Part shown: positions 35,536-43,906 of the stretch, piece by piece | Layout: each line of letters opens with the position of its first letter | Numbering within the stretch: the stretch's first letter is position 1 | Made by a program: the position numbers and the translations under genes | The notes under the pieces: model-generated | Databases searched by the model: none | What the model was told of the DNA's origin: nothing | What the model saw: only the letters and a program-made list of their open reading frames with translations | DNA from: a bacterium | GTDB taxonomy: Bacteria > JACRDZ01 > JAQUKH01 | Direction: 5' to 3' | Assembly (NCBI GenBank): GCA_028719205.1 | Contig: JAQUKH010000001.1 | Span: 1-64,000 of the forward strand | DNA length: 64,000 nt

Positions 35536-35581
35536 AAAAAAAAACTCTATAAGCATATTTTGGCCAATATACTTTATAGAG
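35536..35581 (-). terminator. Terminator inside the leader of the secreted-protein gene
   Basis: On the minus strand CTCTATAA, an inner GTATATT/AATATGC stem and TTATAGAG form a long hairpin (35545-35581), followed by nine T (35536-35544). It stands about 30 bases before the start codon of the gene it precedes, so it must be read through for expression. Confidence 0.65.
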
Positions 35582-35597
35582 CGAATTTGTTCTTCAT
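35574..35597 (-). CDS. Seven-codon leader peptide upstream of a terminator
   Basis: ATG at 35597 encodes MKNKFAL then TAA. A strong GAGGAG ribosome site (35605-35610) lies seven bases upstream, and the stop codon falls in the 5' strand of the terminator hairpin. Layout is that of a transcription attenuator, in which ribosome position decides whether the hairpin forms. It has no obvious run of one regulatory amino acid, so the signal is unclear. Confidence 0.5.
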   Translation of the reverse strand: MKNKFAL

Positions 35598-35641
35598 TTC
35601 TCTACTCCTCACATTTTGCATGCTAAACGTAGAAAATTGAT

Positions 35642-35672
35642 TATTTAGACTAATATCCCTATATTTAGACTA
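35642..35672. repeat. Two 11-base direct repeats overlapping a promoter
   Basis: TATTTAGACTA occurs at 35642-35652 and 35662-35672, a 20-base period (about two helix turns). One copy overlaps the -10 box of the promoter at 35667-35695. This is a typical layout for a regulator that binds as tandem dimers. Confidence 0.5.
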
Positions 35673-35695
35673 TTCTATTTTTGTGTTTTTGTCAA
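35667..35695 (-). promoter_or_regulatory. Promoter of the attenuated secreted-protein gene
   Basis: TTGACA (35690-35695) and TAGTCT (35667-35672), 17 bases apart on the minus strand. The weak -10 box lies in a direct repeat, consistent with an activator or repressor. Confidence 0.5.
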
Positions 35696-35741
35696 GTGTA
35701 TTTATTCATTTTCCTATTATTATAGTTTGTACTGACTCATT

Positions 35742-37118
35742 TTATGTAAAAAAAGCTAAAGCATCAATTCCGTGTTCCTTAGGATCAATTACTGATGAGA
35801 TATTGCGCCCTGAGGTATTTGAATCTTTATTGGATAGGTCTATGAACGTCGGTTCTTCAAGCATTGTGCCGTTTTTGCCACTGATAATTTTTATTTGCGG
35901 CAATAAAAGCGCGTGCGGCAGGACATTTTGAACTATAGCGATCTCTCCGTTGTTCAGTAAAACAAAAGTACCGGGTGGGTAAACTCCTATCATCTGGGCA
36001 AATATTTTTAAAAAATACGGATCAAATTCAGTACCGATAAACTGCAGCATTAGCGCTATAGCTTTGTCAGAAGATATAGGGTTTTTATACGGCCTCGTAC
36101 TGGTAATGGCATCATAAACATCGCATATACTTGTGATCAAAGATAATGGATGAATCTCTGTGATCCCTTTTATTTTTGGGTAGCCGCTCAGATCGAATTT
36201 CATATGGTGCTGTGCGGCAATATTAATAGCTAACATATCTGTATTATCCTGTTCTTCCAATATTTTTGCCCCCATTATAGAATGCTGCTTCAAGATCGCC
36301 CATTCATCCGGAGTCAATTTTGGGGTTTTGTGCAGTATGGAAATAGGAATTTTTATTTTCCCGATATCGTGCAATAATGCGGCTCTGGCAAGTTTTGAAA
36401 GTAATTCAGAGTCATTGATTATATTAGTTGCCAGAACAACTGAAAGTATCGCTACGTTAGTAGAGTGAGTGAAAGTGTACTCATCATAATCGCGCAGTGT
36501 AGTGGTGGCAAGCCCCGAGGCCTTGTCTTTAATTACCATAGAGGTTATATCCTGTGAGACTTTATCAATGATATCTATTGGCAGAGCTTTGCCTTCAAAC
36601 ACGGCATTATAAACCATTTTATTTGCCTCAATGCTTGAACCATAAATTTTTTCAGGTTTCAGCAACGCATATTTGCCGTCATCATCTTTCGCGCGGACAT
36701 TTTTTACGATAACTATACATGTTATTCCTGATCTTTCTAACTCCTTCTGCAGCTCGTCAGCATCGAGCGGCCTTGTTTTTTCAATAAGGATACTTGAAAA
36801 AAAAGCAATATTTTGCTGTGTAACTCCCTTTTTAAAACATATTGATTCAATAGCCTTTGATTCGATAAGCTGGAATGCTTTTTCCACGCTGTGTTTTAGA
36901 TCGTAAAGAGGTATACCTTCAAAAACAAAATGTTTTTCCACTATATCTATATATATGGAATCAGTCAGTACGAATATTTCATCAAGGCTAATACATGTTT
37001 TTTTTAATTGCGCTATTACATTAGGATGCAGCGCCGGATAAAGCATGTTTTCAGTAATAAAGATCGCAAAATCCTTTATGAATTTTTTAACATTATTTCT
37101 TAATAATAAACGGTCCAT
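35742..37118 (-). CDS. HD-GYP domain protein, probable c-di-GMP phosphodiesterase
   Basis: A 458-residue soluble protein. The N-terminal half (about 1-195) resembles that of the HEAT protein upstream; the C-terminal half is an HD-GYP domain: HDIGKI (near residue 253), HHMKFDLSGYP and ITSICDVYDAITSTRPY. The GYP signature is kept, though the residue before SGYP is Leu instead of Gly. It would cleave c-di-GMP, or cGAMP in the hybrid-type relatives. It is the second gene after the HEAT protein, 55 bases downstream. Confidence 0.9.
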   Translation of the reverse strand: MDRLLLRNNVKKFIKDFAIFITENMLYPALHPNVIAQLKKTCISLDEIFVLTDSIYIDIVEKHFVFEGIPLYDLKHSVEKAFQLIESKAIESICFKKGVTQQNIAFFSSILIEKTRPLDADELQKELERSGITCIVIVKNVRAKDDDGKYALLKPEKIYGSSIEANKMVYNAVFEGKALPIDIIDKVSQDITSMVIKDKASGLATTTLRDYDEYTFTHSTNVAILSVVLATNIINDSELLSKLARAALLHDIGKIKIPISILHKTPKLTPDEWAILKQHSIMGAKILEEQDNTDMLAINIAAQHHMKFDLSGYPKIKGITEIHPLSLITSICDVYDAITSTRPYKNPISSDKAIALMLQFIGTEFDPYFLKIFAQMIGVYPPGTFVLLNNGEIAIVQNVLPHALLLPQIKIISGKNGTMLEEPTFIDLSNKDSNTSGRNISSVIDPKEHGIDALAFFT

Positions 37119-37173
37119 AAATACCCCTTATTTTTACTGCTATCCTGTTCCCCCTGCTTTCTGCCCGTGATAT

Positions 37174-39354
37174 TCATGATAATTTTTTTAACCTTTCCGC
37201 GGCGAATACCCTTAAGATTTTAGGTTCAGTAGGAATAAAAAAGAAACGCTTTTTTCCCATTACATTATTAAATATTTTTTTAGCTTGCGCTTTATCCAGT
37301 AATTCCAGCGATCTCAAAGCTGCCATGCGGATATCTATATTTTCCGATAGCGAATCAGTCATACTTATTTTACCCTGAGATATATCAACAAGTATAGAAC
37401 AAACTTTCGGAGTGTTGTAAAGGCCTAAGCATTCAATTGCTGTAATACGTAAAGGAATATTAGAAATATCTACTGCCTTGAGTAAAAAAGGTAATGCCTC
37501 CTCTGATCTTTTTGAGGCAATAAGTTTTAACGATTTTTTCGCGATACCAAGGTTTTCCAGCAAAGTTATTTCCCATAAAAAAGGAAGCGTGTCATCGCTG
37601 TTTATATCTTGCAATAGATCCAGAAGCCGCATAATTTGAGAAAGAGGTGCTTTCCCAAGTTCAGCATCAAATTTCAGATCACCGGTTTTATAATTGTTAA
37701 TTATTATCTCTCTAAGCATGGGCCCTTTTGATGAAGTCTCAATAAAAATGAAATAATTTATAAGCAAAGTCATTAAATTGGATGGGAACAGATAAAATAA
37801 TTGCTTGAACGCTGTTTTAATATCCTGCTCTTTGGGCAAGTATAAAGTTTTAGTGATCAGCCCTTCCAAAACAGGGAGAGGTAAAGTTGCAAGAGATTCA
37901 AGAACTATTTTTTTATGCTCAGGTTTTATCTTTTTTGTCTCCGAAATTAAGTTAAATAAAAAAAACATAATTTTCGCTAATTGTTCTGTATTGTTTTGCT
38001 CAAACAGTATTTTTATTTGTGCGATCAGTTTATCAAGCATCTTTATAAACTTTTTAGTTTCATTCTCCTCTTCTATAAATTCTTCCAATACCGCAAAATA
38101 TCCCAGAGCCTGGTCAAACGAGTTAATACGTTTTGCCATTGTTTCTTTTACAAGATGCACTGTTTTCAAAACATTCAATCCTTTTAAAATATCCGCCGGT
38201 TCATTGTCAGAAACAAATCCCAGTGATAATTCTGTGTCCATTTCCAAAGAATATTCAGGATCAATTGAGGAGCAAATATCGTTAATTACCTGTTTGGCTT
38301 TACTTTCCGAAGGTATGTTTTTCTGAAGCGTATCCGTAAAAGTAGGAAGGAAATTCAGCATTTCCTGGCGGTCTTTGAATAGTTTATTTATTATTGTTTT
38401 TGTCCGGGTTACTACTTTTGAGTTTCCATCTGACTCGGCTATTTTTTGCGTCATGAATTCTGCTGTTTTTTGCGGCCCTAATTTATCGATCACTGAGGCG
38501 GAAACATTTGTATAATTAATTATTTCATCGTCCGGGTGTTCGAAAACAAGATCAAAAAAATCTTTTTCTGAATTTGAAGCTATAATATCGTGAAGAATGG
38601 ATTTTATCTCTGTCTTTTCGGAGATGTTATGTTTCTCGATCGCCGCTTTTATCTTTTTTACGATCTCTAAAATATTTGCGTTTTCCGACAATTTTGATGT
38701 TTGTTTAAGGCCTTGATCCTGAGAAGCGGTTTTTATTAATGAGCATATAAGAGGTGTTTCTTTAAGTAATTCATAAATAGAATATGCCTGTTCAGAAGAC
38801 AGTGAAGATTTGGAATCATCAGTAAGAAACTGAAATATTGAGCTGTTAGTAAGGCTCGAGAGCCGTTCCTGATTTATGCTCCTGCGGTCCTTGTTATAAT
38901 ACTCGATTATTTTTATATTTTGAGCCCCATTTTTCTCTAAAATGCCATTCGGGCCTCCTTCAGGGCTGATGTTCTCCGGATCGGTATTTAACAGTGTCAT
39001 CAGAGCATTAATATCGTTCATGTTCGTTCCCGTGTTAAAAACTATCCGGCGTATATACCTTTCATGCAGTTTTTCTAAAAAAATTGTTATCTCCGGAATT
39101 TTTGCGGTATCAAGGGGCAGGTTTTGAAAGTATAAACTATTATCAAATATGCGCAAAGAAATTTTCTGTTCCTGAGCAACTATATCTTTCAGTTGAGAGT
39201 AGAACCTTTCTATGGCAAGAATAAGCATTTTATGCCCGCTTGGATATAACTTTTCAGCTTTTAGTAATGAAAAAAAGCATGAAACAAACATTATTGCTTT
39301 TTTCATTTCTTTAGAATCCACGTCTTTACGAATATATGTTTTCCGATCGTTCAT
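37174..39354 (-). CDS. HEAT-repeat protein sharing its N-terminus with the HD-GYP neighbour
   Basis: A 726-residue soluble protein. The N-terminal 150 residues carry the same pattern as the HD-GYP protein: LYPSGHKMLI, then FDNSLYFQNLPL and FNTGTNMNDINALMTLL, against LYPALHPNVI, FVFEGIPL and FKKGVTQQNIAFFSS. The C-terminal 150 residues are HEAT-like (KSLKLIASKRSEEALPFLLK, RITAIECLGLY). The middle is helical. No catalytic motif is visible. As first gene of the pair, it may be a scaffold or receptor for the HD-GYP protein. Confidence 0.8.
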   Translation of the reverse strand: MNDRKTYIRKDVDSKEMKKAIMFVSCFFSLLKAEKLYPSGHKMLILAIERFYSQLKDIVAQEQKISLRIFDNSLYFQNLPLDTAKIPEITIFLEKLHERYIRRIVFNTGTNMNDINALMTLLNTDPENISPEGGPNGILEKNGAQNIKIIEYYNKDRRSINQERLSSLTNSSIFQFLTDDSKSSLSSEQAYSIYELLKETPLICSLIKTASQDQGLKQTSKLSENANILEIVKKIKAAIEKHNISEKTEIKSILHDIIASNSEKDFFDLVFEHPDDEIINYTNVSASVIDKLGPQKTAEFMTQKIAESDGNSKVVTRTKTIINKLFKDRQEMLNFLPTFTDTLQKNIPSESKAKQVINDICSSIDPEYSLEMDTELSLGFVSDNEPADILKGLNVLKTVHLVKETMAKRINSFDQALGYFAVLEEFIEEENETKKFIKMLDKLIAQIKILFEQNNTEQLAKIMFFLFNLISETKKIKPEHKKIVLESLATLPLPVLEGLITKTLYLPKEQDIKTAFKQLFYLFPSNLMTLLINYFIFIETSSKGPMLREIIINNYKTGDLKFDAELGKAPLSQIMRLLDLLQDINSDDTLPFLWEITLLENLGIAKKSLKLIASKRSEEALPFLLKAVDISNIPLRITAIECLGLYNTPKVCSILVDISQGKISMTDSLSENIDIRMAALRSLELLDKAQAKKIFNNVMGKKRFFFIPTEPKILRVFAAERLKKLS

Positions 39355-39389
39355 TTTGCCTTTTTAATAAAGACCTGCGGGCTTTCCCA

Positions 39390-39452
39390 CTATGACTTGC
39401 ACACTCCGGCCCTGGCGAGACCGCCTTTGTTAACAATTTCGCTTTTGCTCAT
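39390..39452 (-). CDS. Possible 20-residue leader peptide upstream of the HEAT protein
   Basis: ATG at 39452, with GAGGA five bases upstream, encodes MSKSEIVNKGGLARAGVCKS then TAG. Beyond the stop the same frame reads on (WESPQVFIKKAK) to a stop at the start of the HEAT gene. The surrounding region is richer in G+C than its neighbours and has hairpins (AACAAT/ATTGTT, GGCG/CGCC, GGGC/GCCC). It may be a leader peptide, an RNA element or a gene remnant. Confidence 0.3.
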   Translation of the reverse strand: MSKSEIVNKGGLARAGVCKS

Positions 39453-39596
39453 TGTTGTCCTCGTAGCGGATAACCTAGAGATACCCCCTACCCGTACGAT
39501 AATATATCGGTGAAATATAGAATAAAGTATAATAAATATTTATCTGATATATCCCTTCGGTTATTTATTTAAACACCGTTATCCCCTTAAATATTC

Positions 39597-39625
39597 TTGA
39601 CAATTAGACATTTCTGTTGTTAAAT
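39597..39625 (+). promoter_or_regulatory. Promoter of pyruvate kinase
   Basis: TTGACA (39597-39602) and TTAAAT (39620-39625), 17 bases apart. The ATG at 39631 is five bases after the -10 box, so the transcript would start at or within a base or two of the start codon. Confidence 0.55.
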
Positions 39626-39630
39626 GAATT

Positions 39631-41034
39631 ATGACTAAAACAAAGATAATTTGCACGATCGGGCCTGCTACTCAATCCTATGAAATGCTGCAGAAAATGA
39701 ATAATGCCGGAATGGATATTGCCAGGCTTAATATGTCGCATGGGGATCATGCTTCTCATCTGAAGGTTATTAATAATATAAAGAAAATCAATAAAAATTC
39801 AAATAAACAGATGGGAATACTTCTGGATACCCAGGGTCCGGAGATCAGGACCGGAGACCTGGCGGCTAATCTTGACCTGAAAACAGGGTCAATAATTTCT
39901 ATAAGCCTGCGTGACGCGATGAACGTTGAGGAGACTTCCATTCATATTAATTATGATGATATGGTTAATTCCGTAAATGTAGGGGACAAAATTACTGTTG
40001 ATAATGGCTTGATAAACCTGGAGATCCTTGAAAAAAGTGACCGGCAGATGAAATGTATGGTTATCGACGGCGGGATCCTGAAAAGCAAGCGGCATGTTAA
40101 CTTACCCGGGATCAGGGTGAACCTTCCTGCCATAACATCAAAAGATGAAGCGGATATTATTTTCGGATTGAAGAATGATGTTGATTTTATAGCTCTTTCT
40201 TTTGTCCGTGAAGTTCAGGATATTTATGAGTTAAAAAGCATAATAGGAAGCAGATCCGGTAAAGTAAAGATCATCGCGAAGATCGAAGATCAGGAAGGCG
40301 TTAAAAATATCGATGAAATAGTCGAAGAAGCTGACGGGATAATGGTTGCCCGGGGAGATCTCGGAGTTGAAATTAATATCGAAGAACTTCCCAGCGTACA
40401 AAGAGAAATTGTACGCAAATGCGCGGAAAAAGGGCGGCGGGTAATTATCGCGACTCATCTCCTTGAATCAATGATAGAAAATCCGATCCCGACCCGCGCG
40501 GAAGTCACTGACGTTGCCAATGCTGTTTATGAAGAGGTTGACGCGGTTATGCTCTCAGGTGAAACAACAACCGGAAAATATCCGGTCAAATGTGTAGAGT
40601 ATTTAAAAAAAATCATTATTAGATCTGAAGAACAAGATGGTTTAAAATTTTCCAGCAAACTGATCTTAGACAATGACAAACAGCAGCTTACAGCCGCGGC
40701 GGTAAAACTTGCTGAAGCTCTTAATGTAAAAGGAATAATGGTTTTCACAAAAAAAGGTTTTATGGCGGATTGCACTTCAAATTATCATCCCTATTCCGTA
40801 AATATCTATGCCTTTACAAATGCCGCTCAAACCAGGCGCACCCTGCTCTTAAACCGCGCGGTATTCCCCTTTAAAATGAACTTCAACTCAGATCCGGAAA
40901 AAAGATTGCGGACAGCTTTTAATATTTTAAAAGCTAAAGAAGGCTTTGTTCCCGGGGATAAAGTTGTAGTTATTTCCGATGTCCGTACCGGCGAAGAGAA
41001 AACAGACGCGGTTCAGATAAGAGAAGTGATTTAA
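39631..41034 (+). CDS. pyk: Pyruvate kinase
   Basis: Last enzyme of glycolysis (phosphoenolpyruvate and ADP to pyruvate and ATP). The 467 residues start MTKTKIICTIGPATQS and hold RLNMSHG, LDTQGPEIRTG, AKIEDQEGVKNIDE, the ADGIMVARGDLGVEI metal site and EVTDVANAVYEEVDAVMLSGET; the C-terminal allosteric domain has no extra PEP-utiliser domain. The start is fixed by the family; there is no ribosome site, and the promoter places the RNA start near the ATG. It is followed by a 95-base gap to tmRNA. Confidence 0.96.
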   Translation: MTKTKIICTIGPATQSYEMLQKMNNAGMDIARLNMSHGDHASHLKVINNIKKINKNSNKQMGILLDTQGPEIRTGDLAANLDLKTGSIISISLRDAMNVEETSIHINYDDMVNSVNVGDKITVDNGLINLEILEKSDRQMKCMVIDGGILKSKRHVNLPGIRVNLPAITSKDEADIIFGLKNDVDFIALSFVREVQDIYELKSIIGSRSGKVKIIAKIEDQEGVKNIDEIVEEADGIMVARGDLGVEINIEELPSVQREIVRKCAEKGRRVIIATHLLESMIENPIPTRAEVTDVANAVYEEVDAVMLSGETTTGKYPVKCVEYLKKIIIRSEEQDGLKFSSKLILDNDKQQLTAAAVKLAEALNVKGIMVFTKKGFMADCTSNYHPYSVNIYAFTNAAQTRRTLLLNRAVFPFKMNFNSDPEKRLRTAFNILKAKEGFVPGDKVVVISDVRTGEEKTDAVQIREVI

Positions 41035-41129
41035 GATAGAAGGCTGAAGTACGGAAGAACGGAAGAAAATAAAATACATTATTTTTAATGGATTTTATAC
41101 GGTTTTTTTGATATTATATGTTTATAAAC

Positions 41130-41476
41130 GGGGGCGAATTGGTTTCGACAGGTATAAATTAAAGCTGTGCTCGCAGGCCGAGGTTCCATTGGCTCGTAAA
41201 ACAAATGGTAAAACATAAACGCTAATAACGAATTAGCCCTAGCTGCTTAATTGCGGCTGACTGAATAGGCTTTTAGCCTGAGAAGCTTATTTGGTAAAAT
41301 TTCAGGCTCAGTCTTATTTAGCGCCCGGGAAATAAGACGAAAATTTCGGGATTGCCTTTTTTCTATTCCGCCTTGGTGAAGAGATAAGAGGTGAAAAGTA
41401 AATACCTAGGACAAGCCTGTAGGATACCAGATTTGATTATTCTTGGACGCGGGTTCAATTCCCGCCGCCTCCACCA
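41130..41476 (+). ncRNA. ssrA: Transfer-messenger RNA (tmRNA)
   Basis: The 347-base gene opens GGGGGCGAATTGGTTTCGACA and ends GGGTTCAATTCCCGCCGCCTCCACCA (last 20 or so bases 41450-41476), with the acceptor stem GGGGGCG/CGCCTCC and an encoded CCA at 41474-41476. The tag reading frame from 41221 is GCT AAT AAC GAA TTA GCC CTA GCT GCT TAA, giving ANNELALAA, the usual hydrophobic ALAA end recognised by proteases. tmRNA releases stalled ribosomes. One-piece form, not permuted. Confidence 0.96.
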
Positions 41477-41499
41477 TTTTTGTTTAATCGAAAATTGAT

Positions 41500-41528
41500 T
41501 TGACATATAAATAATATTATGCTACCCT
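41500..41528 (+). promoter_or_regulatory. Promoter of the 15-heme cytochrome
   Basis: A perfect TTGACA (41500-41505), a 17-base spacer and TACCCT (41523-41528), with eight bases to the ATG at 41537. This favours the ATG at 41537 over the one at 41519, which lies upstream of the -10 box. Confidence 0.5.
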
Positions 41529-41536
41529 CCAAAAAT

Positions 41537-43312
41537 ATGAATAAGAGATCTTTTAATTTCATACTCGCAGTTTTTTTTACTCTGGTAATAGCAACATCAT
41601 TTATTTCCTCTGCCGCGGATGATTCCGCTAAAGTTGCTCCCGTTAAAAAAGAAAGATCCGAAAAAGGCATAGACTTAAAAAATCTTATTCAAAAAGACGC
41701 GACACCTGTATTTAAACCGAATATTCATAGTTTATTTGAATGCAATTCCTGTCATTTAGGCTCTGCGAATGAAATTAAAAACAGCAAGGATAAGGTTATG
41801 CTGATAGAGGATGAAGTATCACTTTGTTTAACTTGCCATCAGGGAGAATGTTTGCACCCTGTAAAAATGGATCCCAAAGATTTAAAACCGCCAATGGTAA
41901 TTCCTGCGAATCTTCCGTTAGATAAAAGTGAAAATTTGGGTAAAATTGTTTGTTCTACCTGTCACCAGATCCATATAGATTTCTCAAAAGATTCGATATT
42001 AAGAGATTTTCCGAATTATTTAGAAAAAAAAGAGTCAAAATACAAAAATCGCATCGAGATGTGTTTAGATTGTCATAAAGATAATTTAGATGATTATAAC
42101 AACCCGGTTTCTGCCATTAAACATATACATGAAAGTGAAACCCCTGATAAAAAGAAATATACTATTGCCTGTCAATTTTGCCACAAAGGCGATACCGAAG
42201 AGATACAAAATATTTCTAATCCGCAGCTCAAAAAGTTCTTTGTTGAAAAGAATCTCAGGGCTCCGGTAATAAACCTTTGCTATTTTTGTCATAATGAGTA
42301 TAAACTTAAGATACATTACGCGGAAAACAATGCTTTTTCTGACATAAAATTAGAAAAAGAAATTGAAGTATTAGATCTTCCCCTGGTTAACGGGAAATTT
42401 ACATGTGTTACCTGCCATGATCAGCATAACTCATTAAAAAATAAAAATTATCTTCGTTCAAAATATTTACTTTTGTCCAGTCAATCAAAAAAAATAAAAC
42501 CTCATAAAAAAGACGGATTTTGCCTTTCCTGTCATGAAAAAGAGCCTAAGGAAGGTGAAAAAATAACTTACCGTTTTAACGGAGATTGGAACCTGATATG
42601 CAACTGGTGCCATAAAGCCGGGGAAGCCAGATCACAAGCTCATCCTGTTGGAATTGTTTTAAAAGAAGGAAAAACTATGATGAAGCCAAAGGATTTCCCT
42701 TTATCGGCAGACGGCAAAATAACCTGTATCACCTGTCATTACGGAGGGAACTACGGTTGTATGGAAAATACAATATACAACGTTGAACAGCAGGTACTTG
42801 AAGGAAATGAAAAAAGGCTGCGCGGGTGGCCCTATACCGGTGTTACTCCTGAAGAAAGAAGATGGCAGCAATGCCTTAAATGTCATGTAAAAGGCCATAT
42901 TACAAAATTCAATATACATTATCAGATAGACAGTACTACAGGAAAAGTTATTGAGTCAACATGCCTTTTTTGCCACTCTTCCCGTCCTGATGAAAAAGTT
43001 GAGGGGGTAAAAAAAGCCGAGTTTAGAAGCCCTGTATTATTTCTTTGTTTATCCTGCCATAATGACCGTAAACATCCGGGTGTTACCCCATCACAACCGG
43101 ATGGAGTGAACCATATTGTTGTACCTAAAGAAGTCCCTGGTAAACTGATAATACCTCCTGACCTTCATGAAACAGATAAGAAAATGATCCATTGCGCGAC
43201 TTGCCATAATCCGCATCAGGATGGCCTGATAGGCGGCCGGAGAGGTTTAGTTGCCGGGACTGAACGTAAACGCTTTCTGGTATGTACTACCTGCCATATC
43301 GGGAAATTTTAA
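41537..43312 (+). CDS. Secreted 15-heme cytochrome c
   Basis: A 591-residue protein starting with a signal peptide (MNKRSFNFILAVFFTLVIAT, cut after about 28). I count 15 CXXCH motifs along its length, among them CNSCH, CLTCH, CSTCH, CLDCH, CQFCH, CYFCH, CVTCH, CLSCH, CNWCH, CITCH, CLKCH, CLFCH, CATCH and CTTCH. Many come in the doubled CXXCH arrangement found in large periplasmic electron conduits. There is no membrane anchor. It may be part of an extracellular or periplasmic electron chain; partners are not next to it. Haem is fitted by the Ccm system at 15.6-21.1 kb. Confidence 0.93.
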   Translation: MNKRSFNFILAVFFTLVIATSFISSAADDSAKVAPVKKERSEKGIDLKNLIQKDATPVFKPNIHSLFECNSCHLGSANEIKNSKDKVMLIEDEVSLCLTCHQGECLHPVKMDPKDLKPPMVIPANLPLDKSENLGKIVCSTCHQIHIDFSKDSILRDFPNYLEKKESKYKNRIEMCLDCHKDNLDDYNNPVSAIKHIHESETPDKKKYTIACQFCHKGDTEEIQNISNPQLKKFFVEKNLRAPVINLCYFCHNEYKLKIHYAENNAFSDIKLEKEIEVLDLPLVNGKFTCVTCHDQHNSLKNKNYLRSKYLLLSSQSKKIKPHKKDGFCLSCHEKEPKEGEKITYRFNGDWNLICNWCHKAGEARSQAHPVGIVLKEGKTMMKPKDFPLSADGKITCITCHYGGNYGCMENTIYNVEQQVLEGNEKRLRGWPYTGVTPEERRWQQCLKCHVKGHITKFNIHYQIDSTTGKVIESTCLFCHSSRPDEKVEGVKKAEFRSPVLFLCLSCHNDRKHPGVTPSQPDGVNHIVVPKEVPGKLIIPPDLHETDKKMIHCATCHNPHQDGLIGGRRGLVAGTERKRFLVCTTCHIGKF

Positions 43313-43316
43313 TCCC

Positions 43317-43736
43317 TTAAAATCCGCCTCTTGAATTGATCACAAATATACCGCCAAAGAATATTACGGAAACAATAATAATAAAACTGAATATCTTTGC
43401 TAATTTTTTATTTGGTTTTGAATAAACATTCGGAAAAACAGAATGGATCGTAAATACTTTTGAAAGAGGCAATGCTATTTTTGAATCAGCCTTTTGAGGA
43501 TATTTTTTTTCAAATTCAATTTTTTTCATCAAAGAAAGATGCTGATATTCACGGGCAGTTAACTCCTTGACGCTTTTTGTTTTCAGATCCCGATAATAAC
43601 TGTCAAAAACCTCATTGATCTTATTTATATTTTTATGACAAAATTTTTCCGGTAAAAACAACTTTATTAAATATCCTGAAACCAGGCCAACCAGGAACAG
43701 AATAAACGGATTAAAATTTGAAATAAGATCTGCCAT
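43317..43736 (-). CDS. Membrane protein of unknown function, 139 residues
   Basis: I start this gene at 43736 (MADLISNFNPFILFLVG), because AAGGAG lies six bases upstream; a longer frame reaches into a repeat-rich spacer. The protein has an N-terminal helix, a charged loop (YRDLKTKSVKELTAREYQHL) and a C-terminal helix (about 114-133). I recognise no family. The spacer ahead of it (43745-43820) has inverted repeats such as CCCCGATG/CATCGGGG, typical of dispersed intergenic repeats. Confidence 0.65.
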   Translation of the reverse strand: MADLISNFNPFILFLVGLVSGYLIKLFLPEKFCHKNINKINEVFDSYYRDLKTKSVKELTAREYQHLSLMKKIEFEKKYPQKADSKIALPLSKVFTIHSVFPNVYSKPNKKLAKIFSFIIIVSVIFFGGIFVINSRGGF

Positions 43737-43764
43737 TTTTTTCTCCTTATTCAATGAGCACATC

Positions 43765-43819
43765 GTCCCGATGTTCTTCGGGATGATAGTTCGAATTGAA
43801 CCCCGATGCAACATCGGGG
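43765..43819. repeat. Hairpin repeats of the CCCGATG/CATCGGG kind
   Basis: Two inverted repeats are visible: one near 43767-43787 (TCCCGA facing TCGGGA) and one at 43801-43819 (CCCCGATG facing CATCGGGG). They differ in base composition from the flanks and look like a small dispersed repeat. Confidence 0.45.
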
Positions 43820-43906
43820 TATTAGTTGCACAATAAATTTATCTTCAAATCTATTATCGGACAGGAGAAATAAAATCTTAAAATAATTTTATTATTTAAA
43901 TGGATA

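Noticed and set aside
39355-39500. GEMM riboswitch upstream of the HEAT gene
   Set aside because: A stretch GTGGGAAAGCCCGCAGGTCT looks GEMM-like, but the partner AUAGCCGGGUU block is missing before the gene starts.
41519-43312. ATG at 41519 as start of the 15-heme cytochrome
   Set aside because: It lies between the -35 and -10 boxes and would add six residues before a good signal peptide; ATG 41537 fits better.
43700-43814. Extended N-terminus of the 139-residue protein (MLHRGSIR start)
   Set aside because: It reads through the repeat-rich spacer and has no ribosome site, unlike the ATG at 43736.
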